The notes: generated by a model not told the origin, from the sequence alone. A DNA stretch of 64,000 nt from Hymenobacter sp. HSC-4F20 (GCF_019599275.1 NZ_JAHZTD010000002.1:62001-126000), one strand, 5' to 3'. Positions 19,492 to 28,683 are shown, counted from the first letter of the stretch. Made by a program: numbers and translations.

Positions 19492-20739
19492 ATGACGCCT
19501 ACTTCGCCCGACCCCCGCCAGCTTTCTATTCACGATTTCACCTACCAGCTGCCGCCCGCCCGGATTGCTACGGAGCCCCTGGCCGACCGGGACCAGTCGC
19601 GGCTGCTGCTCTACCGCAGCGGCACCATCACCGACTACCGCTTTGCCCAACTCCCGGCCCTGCTACCGGCACACAGTCTGCTTGTGTTCAACGACACCAA
19701 GGTTGTGCGGGCCCGTCTGTTTGCGCGGCGCCCAACGGGTGGGCTGGTAGAGCTGTTTTGCCTGGAGCCTATGGCACCGCACCGCGCCCTTGAACCCGCT
19801 ATGCAGCAAACGGGTAGCTGCGTGTGGAAATGTCTGGTAGGCAATGGCAAGCGCTGGAAGTCGGGCCCCGTGACGCTGGAATTCACGGTGGCGGGAGAAA
19901 TGGCCCTACTCACGGCTGAACGAGTGGAGCAAGGCGAGGGGTACGCCCTGATCCGGTTTAGCTGGGAGCCCTCTACCCTGCCATTTGCCGAAGTACTGCG
20001 CGAAGCTGGCCACCTACCCCTGCCGCCCTACCTCAACCGCGCTGACACTGATGTGGACGCTGTACGGTACCAAACAGTGTACGCAGCCCACGAAGGCGCC
20101 GTAGCCGCCCCCACGGCCGGGCTCCACTTCTCGGAGGCAGTACTGGCTGAGTTAGCGGCTCTTCACGTTCCAACAGCCCGGGTAACCTTGCACGTGGGGG
20201 CCGGTACTTTTCAGCCGGTTAAAGCCGAAAGCATGGCCGGACATCCCATGCACGGGGAGCCTATTAGCGTAACGGCAGCTACCCTGCGCCAACTGCTGGA
20301 CCACCTGCCGCACCCCATTATTCCGGTCGGGACTACCAGTCTGCGGACTCTGGAAAGCCTCTATTGGCTCGGGGCGCAGTTGGTACAGCTACCTACAGCC
20401 ACCCCCACCTGGCACGTGCAGCAGTGGCAGCCTTATGAAAACCAGGCGGAAGTGTCGGTCAGCGAAGCCCTGAGGGCTCTGCTGCATCATCTGGAAAGCA
20501 CTGGCTCCGATGCGTTGCACGCCACTACTCAACTGCTGATTGCTCCGGGCTATCGGTTTCGCCTGGTACAGGGCTTGATTACTAACTTTCACCAGCCGGA
20601 AAGCACCCTGCTGTTACTGGTAGCGGCCCTTATCGGCCCGGACTGGCGCCATGTATACACGTACGCCCTGGAGCATGATTACCGCTTCCTCAGCTACGGC
20701 GACTCCTCTTTGCTATTACCCAATCAGAAGCTTGACTAA
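19492..20739 (+). CDS. queA: S-adenosylmethionine:tRNA ribosyltransferase-isomerase
   Basis: QueA transfers and isomerises the ribosyl group of SAM onto 7-aminomethyl-7-deazaguanine in tRNA to make epoxyqueuosine. The 415-residue protein shows family motifs: LVFNDTKVVRARLFA, PLPPYLNR, RYQTVYA...EGAVAAPTAGLHFS, VTLHVGAGTFQPV, HGEPISV, VGTTSLRTLESL and LITNFHQPESTLLLLVAAL. ATG 19492 is used because the conserved LSIHDFTYQLP follows shortly after and a -7 box lies just upstream; the open frame further upstream runs through the hairpin. It is somewhat longer than the E. coli enzyme, as seen in a Bacteroidota subgroup. Confidence 0.95.
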   Translation: MTPTSPDPRQLSIHDFTYQLPPARIATEPLADRDQSRLLLYRSGTITDYRFAQLPALLPAHSLLVFNDTKVVRARLFARRPTGGLVELFCLEPMAPHRALEPAMQQTGSCVWKCLVGNGKRWKSGPVTLEFTVAGEMALLTAERVEQGEGYALIRFSWEPSTLPFAEVLREAGHLPLPPYLNRADTDVDAVRYQTVYAAHEGAVAAPTAGLHFSEAVLAELAALHVPTARVTLHVGAGTFQPVKAESMAGHPMHGEPISVTAATLRQLLDHLPHPIIPVGTTSLRTLESLYWLGAQLVQLPTATPTWHVQQWQPYENQAEVSVSEALRALLHHLESTGSDALHATTQLLIAPGYRFRLVQGLITNFHQPESTLLLLVAALIGPDWRHVYTYALEHDYRFLSYGDSSLLLPNQKLD

Positions 20740-21081
20740 CTTGACTACGTACCCAGCACTTCAGACTACGAAGGGGTTGCAGTAGTCAGATACTCCTTGG
20801 AAGCTGCGGCCGAAGGTGTATTGACAGCTACAAATCAACTGATTACCCTCCCCTGCTTTCCTATTTTGGATAATCTATAAAAGGTCAAGCACCGGTACAC
20901 ATCAGGCTTTGTTTCCAGTTTTTAAACTTTGCTAAAAGGTAAAGCAGGGTATCCTTACCGTTAGTGGAAGGCTCTAGCTATCCTCTGAAATTATTAAGCG
21001 TCAAACTACGGTATCACAACCAATTTATGCAGCGCCGTATAAGGACTCAGAATTCTTACCAATTCCAATCAGACTCTCCTC
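20740..21081 (+). other. Intergenic region upstream of the small Lys-rich protein gene
   Basis: These 342 bp contain no convincing ORF or structural RNA. Near-matches to the -7 consensus (TATTTTGG around 20862, AAACTTTG around 20925) precede the gene at 21082, so it probably holds that gene's promoter and a long leader. I see no terminator after queA. Confidence 0.4.
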
Positions 21082-21399
21082 ATGAAAAAGATAGTAATGC
21101 TGGCCGCCGCCGTAGTTTTCTCGACGGCCGCCTTTGCTCAGGGCGACAAAACCACCGTGCGCGACGAAACGAGCGGTGCCAAAACTACGGTAACGGAGCG
21201 CGACAATGGCACCGTGAAAGTGGAAGCTCGCTCGGGCCGCACGAAAGCTGGTGAAAAAGCCTACAACACCAAACAAGACGTGAAGCAGGCTGGCAAAAAG
21301 ACGGGTACCGTTGTTAAGAAAGGTGCCCAGAAGACAGGCCACGCGGTGAAAAAAGGCGCTAAAGCCGTGAAAAATAAAGCTGAGGACGTAGTAGATTAA
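21082..21399 (+). CDS. Small secreted Lys/Ala-rich protein (unknown function)
   Basis: A 105-residue protein with a clear Sec signal peptide (MKKIVMLAAAVVFSTAAFAQ). The mature part starts with a Thr/Glu/Asp-rich segment containing repeated TTV units. It then becomes a Lys/Ala/Gly/Val helix-forming region (KQDVKQAGKKTGTVVKKGAQ and on to AVKNKAEDVVD) with loosely repeated units, similar in composition to LEA-like or histone-H1-like tails. No enzymatic residues are evident. A periplasmic or surface stress or structural role is a guess. It is followed by an unusually long terminator. Confidence 0.8.
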   Translation: MKKIVMLAAAVVFSTAAFAQGDKTTVRDETSGAKTTVTERDNGTVKVEARSGRTKAGEKAYNTKQDVKQAGKKTGTVVKKGAQKTGHAVKKGAKAVKNKAEDVVD

Positions 21400-21410
21400 T
21401 CTTGTTGTCC

Positions 21411-21466
21411 TTCTTACAAAGCAAAGCCCCGCTGGTAATCACCGGCGGGGCTTTGCTTTGTAAGAA
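21411..21466. terminator. Very long bidirectional terminator hairpin
   Basis: 26-bp arms (21411-21436 and 21441-21466) pair with only one G-T wobble around a 4-nt AATC loop. The core is CAAAGCAAAGCCCCGC with its complement. It lies between the convergent genes ending at 21399 (plus) and 21487 (minus), with T-rich tracts in either direction, and probably serves both. Confidence 0.85.
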
Positions 21467-21486
21467 GGGGTAGCACTGAAGGTTAC

Positions 21487-24066
21487 TTACTGGCCCACCA
21501 TAAAAACGGCGTTGCCAAACAGCAACTTTCCTCCTTGCCAGAATGCCCGGAATAATGGGTTATCGGCAAGGTAAACTACTTGCCCCCGGCCCAAATCCTG
21601 GCTGCCCAGCACAAATGAGTCGGTGAGGGCCCGTTGGGCTTGGCGGCCCGTAAAGCCAGCGGCGTATGCATTCTTCTTGAGCACTCCCACGTTCCAGCCA
21701 CCCTGGGGCATGAAGCGGTAATTGGGCGTATCGCGCAGAAGAGCGTAGTACGTGCTGCCGTAGCCAAACGCCAGCGGATGGGTATTGTCGAGCGCCACCC
21801 GATACACGCTACCCTGTACCCGCTCGCCAATCTGCTGCCGCTCAGCATCGGAGTAGCGGCGCAAGGCGGCATACGGGTTCGACTTCTTCGCGGCGGTAGT
21901 ATCAGCCGACTTAGTTTTGAGCAGAAAGTCCTTTTTGCCCGCTAAGAAGCGGGAAGCGCCTTCCAGGGCAATCAGGCGGCCACCGGCCCGCACCCAGGTT
22001 TTTACGTTTTCCAGTCCGCGTTCCGTTAGCACGTTGTCGTAGCTGCCATCCGGTAAGATGAGCACATCAAAGGCTCCCAAGGGCACACTGTTGAAGTAAT
22101 CAGTTCCTAACACCGACACGGGGTAGCCAATCTGCTGTTCGAAGAAGTGCCACACCTCCCCGAAAGCCGTAGCATCAACTCCAGGCCCGGCCAGGATAGC
22201 TACTTTCGGCTGCTTCAGGGGCCGCACCGAGCGGGAGCCTAAGTCGCCACCCGTGGTAGAAAGCCCTGATTGCACGGCCTGCACCAACACGCCCGCCGAA
22301 TCAGCCTGGGCGCGCACCAATTGATCGAAGCGGGCGCCGAGTCGCTCGTTGCCCGTACGCGGAATGATGAGGGTGCCCTGCTGGTATTTCTGGCCTTCGG
22401 TTTCGAACGGCTCATCGGCCACCCGCACTTTCACGCCCTGCTGCTGCAAGCGGCCCAGGAAGCGCACATCCTGCAAGCTATTCCAGCGGGCTACGTAGGC
22501 GTAGGGCGTTTGCGAAGAGGTAGCAGGCTGGGAGCTGGCAGTAACGGTAGCTTGCTTGGGCGCCGCGCCGTTCGCCTCCACAGTGCTCCGTAGCGCGTAC
22601 CCTTTCAGGCCGAACGCATACGGCAACGACCACGCAGTGAGGTCGTAAGTCAGGGAGTCTTCCAGGGTAGCCTGGGGCTCGAACAGCACCTTAACCAGCG
22701 TCGATTTGGGCTGGTACATGCTTACTACCACGTCGCGAGGCTCAATCTGTACGGTTTCGGTCTGGCCGGTGGCGTAGTTGTAGCCGCGCTGCTTGCTGCG
22801 CTTGGTGGCATACCCATAGCTGATTTGCTGGCGGTCCAGGTACTGAGTGAGGGCGCGCACCTGGCCGGGGTCAGCCGAGCCTGCCAGCACGTAGGACTTA
22901 TACTCGCCGCGGGGCTTGGTGCGCGCGTCGGTATAGAACTTCTGGAATTCCCGTATCAGCTCCTCGTGGCGGTCAGAGGCGGCTTGAAGGGTAGCGAGGC
23001 TGGTGGCATGATGGTGCTCGATGCGCTGGGCCAGGGTAAGCGTGTCGCCGTCGGCTTTGGCATAGCTGATACCAGCCGGGCCGCCACCGCCCTGCTCGTA
23101 GGTCATGCCAATGGCGCCGTTAAAGGAAGGCCAGGTGTCGCCGTAGAAGGGAGCAAACAGGTCGTAGGTTTCGCGGGTAAAGTACAGCCAGTTGTTTTTA
23201 TCGAACACCTTGCGGTTGTAGTCCCCGATGATGTTCTGAAACTTGCGTTGCCACTCCGTAAGGTCGGCGTGGAAGGGTTTGGCCGCGGGCGAGAAGTAGT
23301 ACGGATTGTTGGGGCCCATTTCGTGGAAATCGGCATGAACCTGGGGCAGCCACTGGTTATACACCGCAATGCGCTGGCGGCTTTCCTGTTGGGTTTGCCA
23401 GGCCCAGTCGCGGTTCAGATCGAAGTAGTAGTGGTTGTAGCGTCCGCCAGGCCAGGGCTCATGGTGCTCCCAGCTCAGGGCCGATGCGTTAGGCTGCTGG
23501 TTAGCTACCCGGTTGTACCACTGGGCGTACCGGTCGCGGCCGTCGGGGTTCACGCAGGGGTCCACAATTACTACCAGGTTCTGCAGCCACTGCTGCATTT
23601 GCTGGTTCTGGGGGTTAGCCAAGTCGTAGAGCACCTGCATCACCGCCTCCGACGACACGGCCTCGTTGCCGTGTACATTGTAGCTAAGCCACACCACCGC
23701 GGGCTGTTTGGTGGCAGCGCTACCTTTTTCCAGCCCCGCTAAGCGCAGGTTGTTTCGGCGGATATCGTCGAGGTTACTGAGGTTGCCGGGGGTAGCCACG
23801 TACACCAGCTCTAGCGGCCGGTTTTCGTAGGTGCGGCCGTAGCGTTGCAGCTTCATCTGCCCGGGGGAGTGCTGCACTACGTGGTCGACGTAGCGAAGCA
23901 GCTCGGCGTGAGGAGTAAAGCGGGTGCCCAGCTCATATCCCAGAAATTGGCGCGGAGTGAGCAAGGGGCCTTCGGAGGAAGTAGCCGGCGCTTGGGCAAA
24001 GGCCGGTGGTGCCAGCAGCACGCACAGCAGCCATAGCCACGCTGCTCGGAATCGGAGGTTCAGCAC
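21487..24066 (-). CDS. Secreted M14-family zinc carboxypeptidase with a C-terminal amidotransferase-like domain
   Basis: The frame extends to an ATG at 24273, but that sits inside the CATG of the divergent gene's start. The only start giving a signal peptide is GTG 24066 (MLNLRFRAAWLWLLCVLLAPPAFAQ), for 859 residues. The peptidase domain carries the zinc motif HGNE (VWLSYNVHGNEAVSSEAVM), NPDGRDRY and a later zinc-ligand His region (VHADFHEMG). The C-terminal part (about 570-800) has an alpha/beta class I amidotransferase-like fold (VAILAGPGVDATAFGEVW, FDVLILPDGSYDN, WVRAGGRLIALEG). It probably trims peptides in the periplasm or at the surface. The CocE-type gene is divergent, 205 bp away. Confidence 0.88.
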   Translation of the reverse strand: MLNLRFRAAWLWLLCVLLAPPAFAQAPATSSEGPLLTPRQFLGYELGTRFTPHAELLRYVDHVVQHSPGQMKLQRYGRTYENRPLELVYVATPGNLSNLDDIRRNNLRLAGLEKGSAATKQPAVVWLSYNVHGNEAVSSEAVMQVLYDLANPQNQQMQQWLQNLVVIVDPCVNPDGRDRYAQWYNRVANQQPNASALSWEHHEPWPGGRYNHYYFDLNRDWAWQTQQESRQRIAVYNQWLPQVHADFHEMGPNNPYYFSPAAKPFHADLTEWQRKFQNIIGDYNRKVFDKNNWLYFTRETYDLFAPFYGDTWPSFNGAIGMTYEQGGGGPAGISYAKADGDTLTLAQRIEHHHATSLATLQAASDRHEELIREFQKFYTDARTKPRGEYKSYVLAGSADPGQVRALTQYLDRQQISYGYATKRSKQRGYNYATGQTETVQIEPRDVVVSMYQPKSTLVKVLFEPQATLEDSLTYDLTAWSLPYAFGLKGYALRSTVEANGAAPKQATVTASSQPATSSQTPYAYVARWNSLQDVRFLGRLQQQGVKVRVADEPFETEGQKYQQGTLIIPRTGNERLGARFDQLVRAQADSAGVLVQAVQSGLSTTGGDLGSRSVRPLKQPKVAILAGPGVDATAFGEVWHFFEQQIGYPVSVLGTDYFNSVPLGAFDVLILPDGSYDNVLTERGLENVKTWVRAGGRLIALEGASRFLAGKKDFLLKTKSADTTAAKKSNPYAALRRYSDAERQQIGERVQGSVYRVALDNTHPLAFGYGSTYYALLRDTPNYRFMPQGGWNVGVLKKNAYAAGFTGRQAQRALTDSFVLGSQDLGRGQVVYLADNPLFRAFWQGGKLLFGNAVFMVGQ

Positions 24067-24271
24067 AGATGTGAGGGTAGCACCGACCAGGGCCGGCGGG
24101 TTGAGGAAAGGTTTGTTAGCCAAAGAAAGCAGAATGTAAGGTCTGTTAAGACAAAAAGATGCAACTGTTGCGCTGTAGCTGCATTTTCTGCTTCGGCTGG
24201 TCGGCTCCTGATTGCCACTGCTTAACTTACCGGCGGCTCCGGTCTTTCCTTCCTTTCTATCCTGCACGCAC

Positions 24272-26209
24272 ATGCCCTACCCCTACCTTCGCCCTGCCCT
24301 ACTGGCAGCCCTGCTGGCAACTGGCAGCTACGCCGCCCGCGCCCAGTCGGCAGTGTCGTACCCCTTGCCTTCGGAAACAGATAAGCAGCAGCAAGCCCTC
24401 GCCCTTGCTGATACGCTCTACATCCAGCAGCACTACAACAAGCTGGAGTATCAGATTCCGATGCGCGACGGAGTGAAGCTCTATACCGTGGTGTACGCGC
24501 CCAAGGATGCGGATAAGGGAAAGTACCCCATTATGCTCAACCGCACCCCGTACGCGGTGGGGCCGTACGGACCAGGCAAATACAAAAAGTCCCTGGGGCC
24601 CAGCAGCACCATGATGCACGAGGGCTACATCTTTGCTTATCAGGATGTGCGGGGCCGGTATATGTCAGAGGGTCAGTTTGTGGATGTACGGCCCGAAAAA
24701 GACACGTACAAAGGCAAAAACGATATCGATGAGGGCACCGACACCTATGATACCATAGAGTGGCTGTTGAAGCACGGGCCCAGGAATAACGGCCGCGTCG
24801 GGCAGTGGGGCATCAGCTACCCCGGCTACTACACGGCAACCGGCTTACTGAGTCGGCATCGGGCCCTGAAAGCCTCCTCGCCCCAGGCACCCATTGCCGA
24901 CTGGTTCTGGGACGACTTTCACCACAACGGCGCGTTTTTCCTGCCCCATGCCTTCAACTTTCTAGCGTCCTTCGGGCTGCCCCGGCCCCAGCCTACCCCT
25001 ACGGGCAACCCCGCCTTCCAGCACGGCACCCCCGATGGGTACGACTTCTTTATGCGCCTTGGCCCGCTGAAAAACGCTGATGCCAAGTACTACAAGGGCC
25101 AGGTAGCTTTCTGGAATGAAATGACCCAGCACCCGAACTACGACGAGTTCTGGCAGGCCCGCAACCTACGTCCTCACCTCAAGAACCTGAACAAAGGCAC
25201 GGCCGTGCTTACCGTAGGCGGCTTCAATGATGCCGAAGACCTGTTCGGGGCCCTGAAGATTTATGAAACCATTGAAAAGCAGAACCCCGGCATGCGCAAC
25301 GGCCTCGTAATGGGCCCGTGGGTACACGGCGGCTGGGCCCGCGGCACTGGCGAAATGGTAGGCAACGTGGCCTATGGCGAGTCGCCCTCTTTGTATTACC
25401 AGAAGGAAATTGAGGCGCCTTTTTTCAAAGCCTACCTCAAGGATGGCAAGCCTGCTACTACTCCTGAGGCCACCATTTTCGAGGGTGGCACCAATAAGTG
25501 GCGCACATTTGCCGCCTGGCCGCCCACGGAAGCGAAAGAGCGTACGCTGTACTTTCAGCCGGGCGGCAAAATTAGTTTCGAACAACCCAGTGGCGGCGCT
25601 GAATTCGACCAGTACCTCAGCGACCCGGCCCACCCCGTGCCTTTCTCTGAGGCTACTACCACTGGCATGACCCGTGAGTACATGACCGACGACCAGCGCT
25701 TTGCCGCGCGCCGCCCCGACGTGCTTACCTACCAAACCGAAGTACTTACCGACGACCTCACGCTGGCTGGCCCCATTGAGGCCCTACTGCAGGTGGCTAC
25801 CACCGGCACCGACGCAGACTGGGTTGTAAAAATCATTGATGTGTACCCCGATAATACGCCGAACAACGCCAGCCTCAACCCGGCAGTAAAGCTTGGTGGG
25901 TATCAGCAGATGGTACGCTCAGAGGTAATGCGCGGCCGCTTCCGCAACAATTTCAGCAAACCGGAGGCTTTTATACCTGGCCAGGTAACCGCTGTTCCTT
26001 TCACGGTGCAGGACCTGTGTCATACGTTCCGCAAAGGTCACCGCCTGATGGTGCAGGTACAAAGCACCTGGTTTCCGTTAGTAGACCGGAATCCGCAAAC
26101 CTTTGTCCCCAACATCTTCGAGGCCGATGAAAAAGACTTTCAACCGGCTACCCACCGCCTCTACCACTCGCCGCAGCACGCTTCCCAACTGAAAGTGCGG
26201 GTGCTGTAA
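24272..26209 (+). CDS. Secreted CocE/NonD-type hydrolase (X-Pro dipeptidyl-peptidase S15-like)
   Basis: ATG 24272 gives a signal peptide (MPYPYLRPALLAALLATGSYAARAQ) and a 645-residue protein. The alpha/beta-hydrolase core starts YQIPMRDGVKLYTVVYAPK and shows the nucleophile motif GISYPGYY (Ser in G-x-S-Y-x-G), RGRYMSEGQF, and GPWVHGG with the likely catalytic His. The C-terminal jelly-roll domain characteristic of CocE/PepX proteins includes DADWVVKIIDVYP and GHRLMVQVQSTWFP. Members act on acyl esters, beta-lactam esters or Pro-containing peptides; the substrate here cannot be deduced. The secretion signal and the divergent M14 peptidase suggest extracytoplasmic substrate breakdown. Confidence 0.9.
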   Translation: MPYPYLRPALLAALLATGSYAARAQSAVSYPLPSETDKQQQALALADTLYIQQHYNKLEYQIPMRDGVKLYTVVYAPKDADKGKYPIMLNRTPYAVGPYGPGKYKKSLGPSSTMMHEGYIFAYQDVRGRYMSEGQFVDVRPEKDTYKGKNDIDEGTDTYDTIEWLLKHGPRNNGRVGQWGISYPGYYTATGLLSRHRALKASSPQAPIADWFWDDFHHNGAFFLPHAFNFLASFGLPRPQPTPTGNPAFQHGTPDGYDFFMRLGPLKNADAKYYKGQVAFWNEMTQHPNYDEFWQARNLRPHLKNLNKGTAVLTVGGFNDAEDLFGALKIYETIEKQNPGMRNGLVMGPWVHGGWARGTGEMVGNVAYGESPSLYYQKEIEAPFFKAYLKDGKPATTPEATIFEGGTNKWRTFAAWPPTEAKERTLYFQPGGKISFEQPSGGAEFDQYLSDPAHPVPFSEATTTGMTREYMTDDQRFAARRPDVLTYQTEVLTDDLTLAGPIEALLQVATTGTDADWVVKIIDVYPDNTPNNASLNPAVKLGGYQQMVRSEVMRGRFRNNFSKPEAFIPGQVTAVPFTVQDLCHTFRKGHRLMVQVQSTWFPLVDRNPQTFVPNIFEADEKDFQPATHRLYHSPQHASQLKVRVL

Positions 26210-26212
26210 AGC

Positions 26213-26282
26213 GGTGAACTGGCCAGTGGAATATGCGACAGGGCCGTTTGCGCACACTGAACATCACACGCACCAGTTCACC
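26213..26282. repeat. Inverted repeat between convergent genes
   Basis: GGTGAACTGG (26213-26222) and CCAGTTCACC (26273-26282) are perfect 10-bp inverted arms around a 50-bp loop, between the genes ending at 26209 (plus) and 26301 (minus). No T-tract follows, so a terminator role is uncertain. Confidence 0.4.
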
Positions 26283-26300
26283 GTCCTGCTAGTTCATCTA

Positions 26301-26561
26301 CTACAATCGGGCAACGTTGCTGTAATCCATTTCGCGGGGCTGCTCTTTGAGTTGATACAGCACACTTTCCGCTACCCCCCGGCCAAACAGGCTAACGCCG
26401 GCATTGAGTACGGCCAGGGCCGCAGTGCCGGCTGCTACCCACTCAGAAGTGGAGTGGCCGTTGCGTTTTTTGTCGGAGGCCCACTGCACCAGGCACGTGC
26501 CTAGCCCGATGACTACCAGCCCTGTCGGGGCGAATACCAACCATTTTGTTTTGTGCGTCAT
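26301..26561 (-). CDS. Small two-helix membrane protein (unknown function)
   Basis: An 86-residue protein starting at ATG 26561 (MTHKTKWLVFAPTGLVVIGL); the longer frame upstream gives no sensible N-terminus. It has two predicted membrane helices (WLVFAPTGLVVIGLGTCLV and WVAAGTAALAVLNAGVSLFG) joined by a basic loop (SDKKRNGHSTSE), and a short polar tail. I do not recognise a family. Similar small proteins are often annotated as hypothetical in Hymenobacter-like genomes. It is convergent with the CocE-type gene. Confidence 0.6.
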   Translation of the reverse strand: MTHKTKWLVFAPTGLVVIGLGTCLVQWASDKKRNGHSTSEWVAAGTAALAVLNAGVSLFGRGVAESVLYQLKEQPREMDYSNVARL

Positions 26562-26727
26562 CGGAAGTGGGAAAGAGCTTGGGTGAAACAATTTGCCGGC
26601 GCCAGTAATCATCGGCTGCTGACCAGCACGTCAAAATACACAATCGTACCTTTACAGCGTGGGGTTACGTCTGGCCCTAACTATCTTTTGCCCGCCCACC
26701 CCCTGAGTCGGCCTTTTTTGCTTCCAT

Positions 26728-27222
26728 ATGCTTGCTCCTCCTTACCAGCGGCTCCTGCAGGTGGCCTTTTCTTCCGAGGCCGATGCTGCCCGCTACCTCC
26801 ACCCTACCACCCTGGCGGCTTACCGTACCTTCGAGCAGGCCTCTCCCCACGACCTGGCTTACCGCTTCGAGCGGGTGCGCCTGGGCGTGGCCCTGGCCTT
26901 GATGAAGCTGCTCTCCGACTTGGGCGACCTGGAGGAGGCGCGCCGCGTTATGGATGTGCTGCACCGCGCCCTGCGCGCGCCTAGCGTGGCCGCCATCGAC
27001 GCTACCATTCACAAGGAAGCCAACGTATTTGAGCAGCTCTACACCAACCTTTACGTGAACGAGGAAGGCGAACAGCTCCTCAACCTCTTTGAGCGTACCC
27101 TCGATGCTGACTCCCAGCCCCTCATGGATGAGGCTATCCGCGAAGCACTCCGGCTGGCACCCAAGCTGGACTTTAGCCACCTGAACGAGGAAGAGGAGGA
27201 GGAAGAAGACGAAGAAAAGTAG
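26728..27222 (+). CDS. Hypothetical cytoplasmic helical protein with an acidic C-terminus
   Basis: A 164-residue protein, probably all alpha-helical (SPHDLAYRFERVRLGVALALMKLLSDLGDLEEARRVMDVL resembles a TPR-like helix pair), ending in a run of Glu/Asp (EEEEEEEDEEK). It has no signal peptide or membrane segment. I do not recognise a family. Codon use fits the neighbours, and a strong terminator follows the stop, which supports a real gene. A weak TACCTTTA promoter-like box lies near 26647. Confidence 0.72.
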   Translation: MLAPPYQRLLQVAFSSEADAARYLHPTTLAAYRTFEQASPHDLAYRFERVRLGVALALMKLLSDLGDLEEARRVMDVLHRALRAPSVAAIDATIHKEANVFEQLYTNLYVNEEGEQLLNLFERTLDADSQPLMDEAIREALRLAPKLDFSHLNEEEEEEEDEEK

Positions 27223-27238
27223 ATTCTATATGCATAGG

Positions 27239-27270
27239 AACGCCCGCTTCGGTTTATCGAAGCGGGCGTT
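27239..27270. terminator. Terminator between convergent genes (27222 plus, 27295 minus)
   Basis: A 13-bp stem AACGCCCGCTTCG/CGAAGCGGGCGTT (27239-27251 with 27258-27270) and a 6-nt loop, followed by TCTTGT. It probably serves the plus-strand gene and perhaps also the SusD gene on the minus strand. Confidence 0.82.
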
Positions 27271-27294
27271 TCTTGTAACTTGGCACTAGGGCAG

Positions 27295-28683
27295 TTAATA
27301 TCCCTCGTTTTGCACCAAGTTGGGGTTAGCGTTGATTTCCCGCAGTGGAATAGGGAAAATTAAGCGGGGCGAGTTGTAGGGTAGTGTAACGGGAGGATTA
27401 CCCAAATCAACCGTTGACTCTTTGTTCCGCTTCAGGTCTCCCAGGCGAAATCCTTCCAGGGCCAGTTCCAGGCGCCGCTCCTTCAGAATGTCATCCAAAG
27501 TCAGCGTTGTTAACGGAGCCAGGCCAGCCCGTTCCCGAATGGTGTTAATATCGTCCAGCGGGGCAGCGCCTGCAGTTGTACCCGCCCGGAAATTGCCCTC
27601 GGCTCGGTTGAGGTACATTTCTGCCAGTCTGAACAGCTTGATGTTGCCATACAGCACATCGTACTTACCGGAATAGGCAGGTCCACCATCAGGATCAATC
27701 AGGATCAGATCCAGCCGCTCATCGCCCGACTCAAACTGATCAATCAGCTGATCATTGATATTCACATCGGCCCGGCGGTTAACGGAGTAGTACGTATTCA
27801 ACTCGTTAGCCCCACTTTGGGAACTAATCTGAATAGCGAAAATATCCTCTTGTGTGTTACCCAGCAGGTCATTCGACGAGGTGAACTCCTCCGCGTAGCT
27901 GGAAGTCAGGGAGTAGCGGCCGGAGCTAATCACCCGATTAGCAGCGGCGGCGGACTCGGCAAACTTGCTTTGCTGCAGATACACCCGAGACAGCAGCGCC
28001 GCTACCGAGTACCGGTTGGCAAAGAACCCATTGTTGTTCGCAGGGTTAGCCGTTGTTAGCCGGGCTTCCGCAGTTGTAAGATCCGTTAAAATCTGCGTGT
28101 ACACCTCCGCAACGGTATTACGGCGTACTTGGCTTTCCCCCGAAATAGCGGTAGTAGGACTCAGAACCAGGGGTACGCCCAGATTGGTCTGCGGATTGCC
28201 GTCGTTCCAGTCGCGGGCGTACAACCGAACCAGATCAAAGTACAGCAGAGAGCGAATGAATTTGGCTTCACCTTCTACACGAGCCTGCTTGGCCGGTGTG
28301 TCCAGCTTGTCTAGGTTGGCGAGTACGTTGTTGGTGCGGTTAATGACGTCGTAGGCATTGGTCCAGATGGAGGTAACGAAGCCATTGTCCTTGAGTATTT
28401 GTTTGCGGGCGGCTTGGTTAGGAGGAATAAATGTGCCCACAAATGAGATTTCGCCGTTATCCGCCAGCAGATCCGACAGCAACTGGATATTGCCCCCGTA
28501 GGCATCTGCATTTTGAAGGCCGGTATAGCAGCCAACCAGGGCAGCCTCTACGTCAGCGGAGGTTGTTAGCGCGTTAGTGGCATCAATGCTATCGGTAGGC
28601 TCAACATCAAGCTTACTATTGCACGCCGTGAATGATCCTGTAAGCAGACAGGCAGTGAACAGCCCGTACAGTATTTTTTTCAT
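27295..28683 (-). CDS. SusD/RagB-family outer-membrane nutrient-binding lipoprotein (pair 1)
   Basis: A 462-residue protein with a lipoprotein signal (MKKILYGLFTACLLTGSFTAC, lipobox FTAC). The SusD/RagB pattern is visible: LDVEPTDSIDATNALTTSADVEAALVGCYTGLQ at the mature N-terminus, INRTNNVLANLDKL, GEAKFIRSLLYFDLVRLYARDW and RLAEMYLNRAEGNFRAG. The C-terminal LKERRLELALEGFRLGDLKR and FPIPLREINANPNLVQNEGY are typical. It forms the lid over the SusC transporter encoded 52 bp upstream and binds the substrate at the cell surface. The substrate is not deducible from the sequence. Confidence 0.93.
   Translation of the reverse strand: MKKILYGLFTACLLTGSFTACNSKLDVEPTDSIDATNALTTSADVEAALVGCYTGLQNADAYGGNIQLLSDLLADNGEISFVGTFIPPNQAARKQILKDNGFVTSIWTNAYDVINRTNNVLANLDKLDTPAKQARVEGEAKFIRSLLYFDLVRLYARDWNDGNPQTNLGVPLVLSPTTAISGESQVRRNTVAEVYTQILTDLTTAEARLTTANPANNNGFFANRYSVAALLSRVYLQQSKFAESAAAANRVISSGRYSLTSSYAEEFTSSNDLLGNTQEDIFAIQISSQSGANELNTYYSVNRRADVNINDQLIDQFESGDERLDLILIDPDGGPAYSGKYDVLYGNIKLFRLAEMYLNRAEGNFRAGTTAGAAPLDDINTIRERAGLAPLTTLTLDDILKERRLELALEGFRLGDLKRNKESTVDLGNPPVTLPYNSPRLIFPIPLREINANPNLVQNEGY

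Noticed and set aside
24067..24273. Extended N-terminus of the M14 carboxypeptidase
   Set aside because: It includes no start compatible with a signal peptide and overlaps the divergent gene's start codon.
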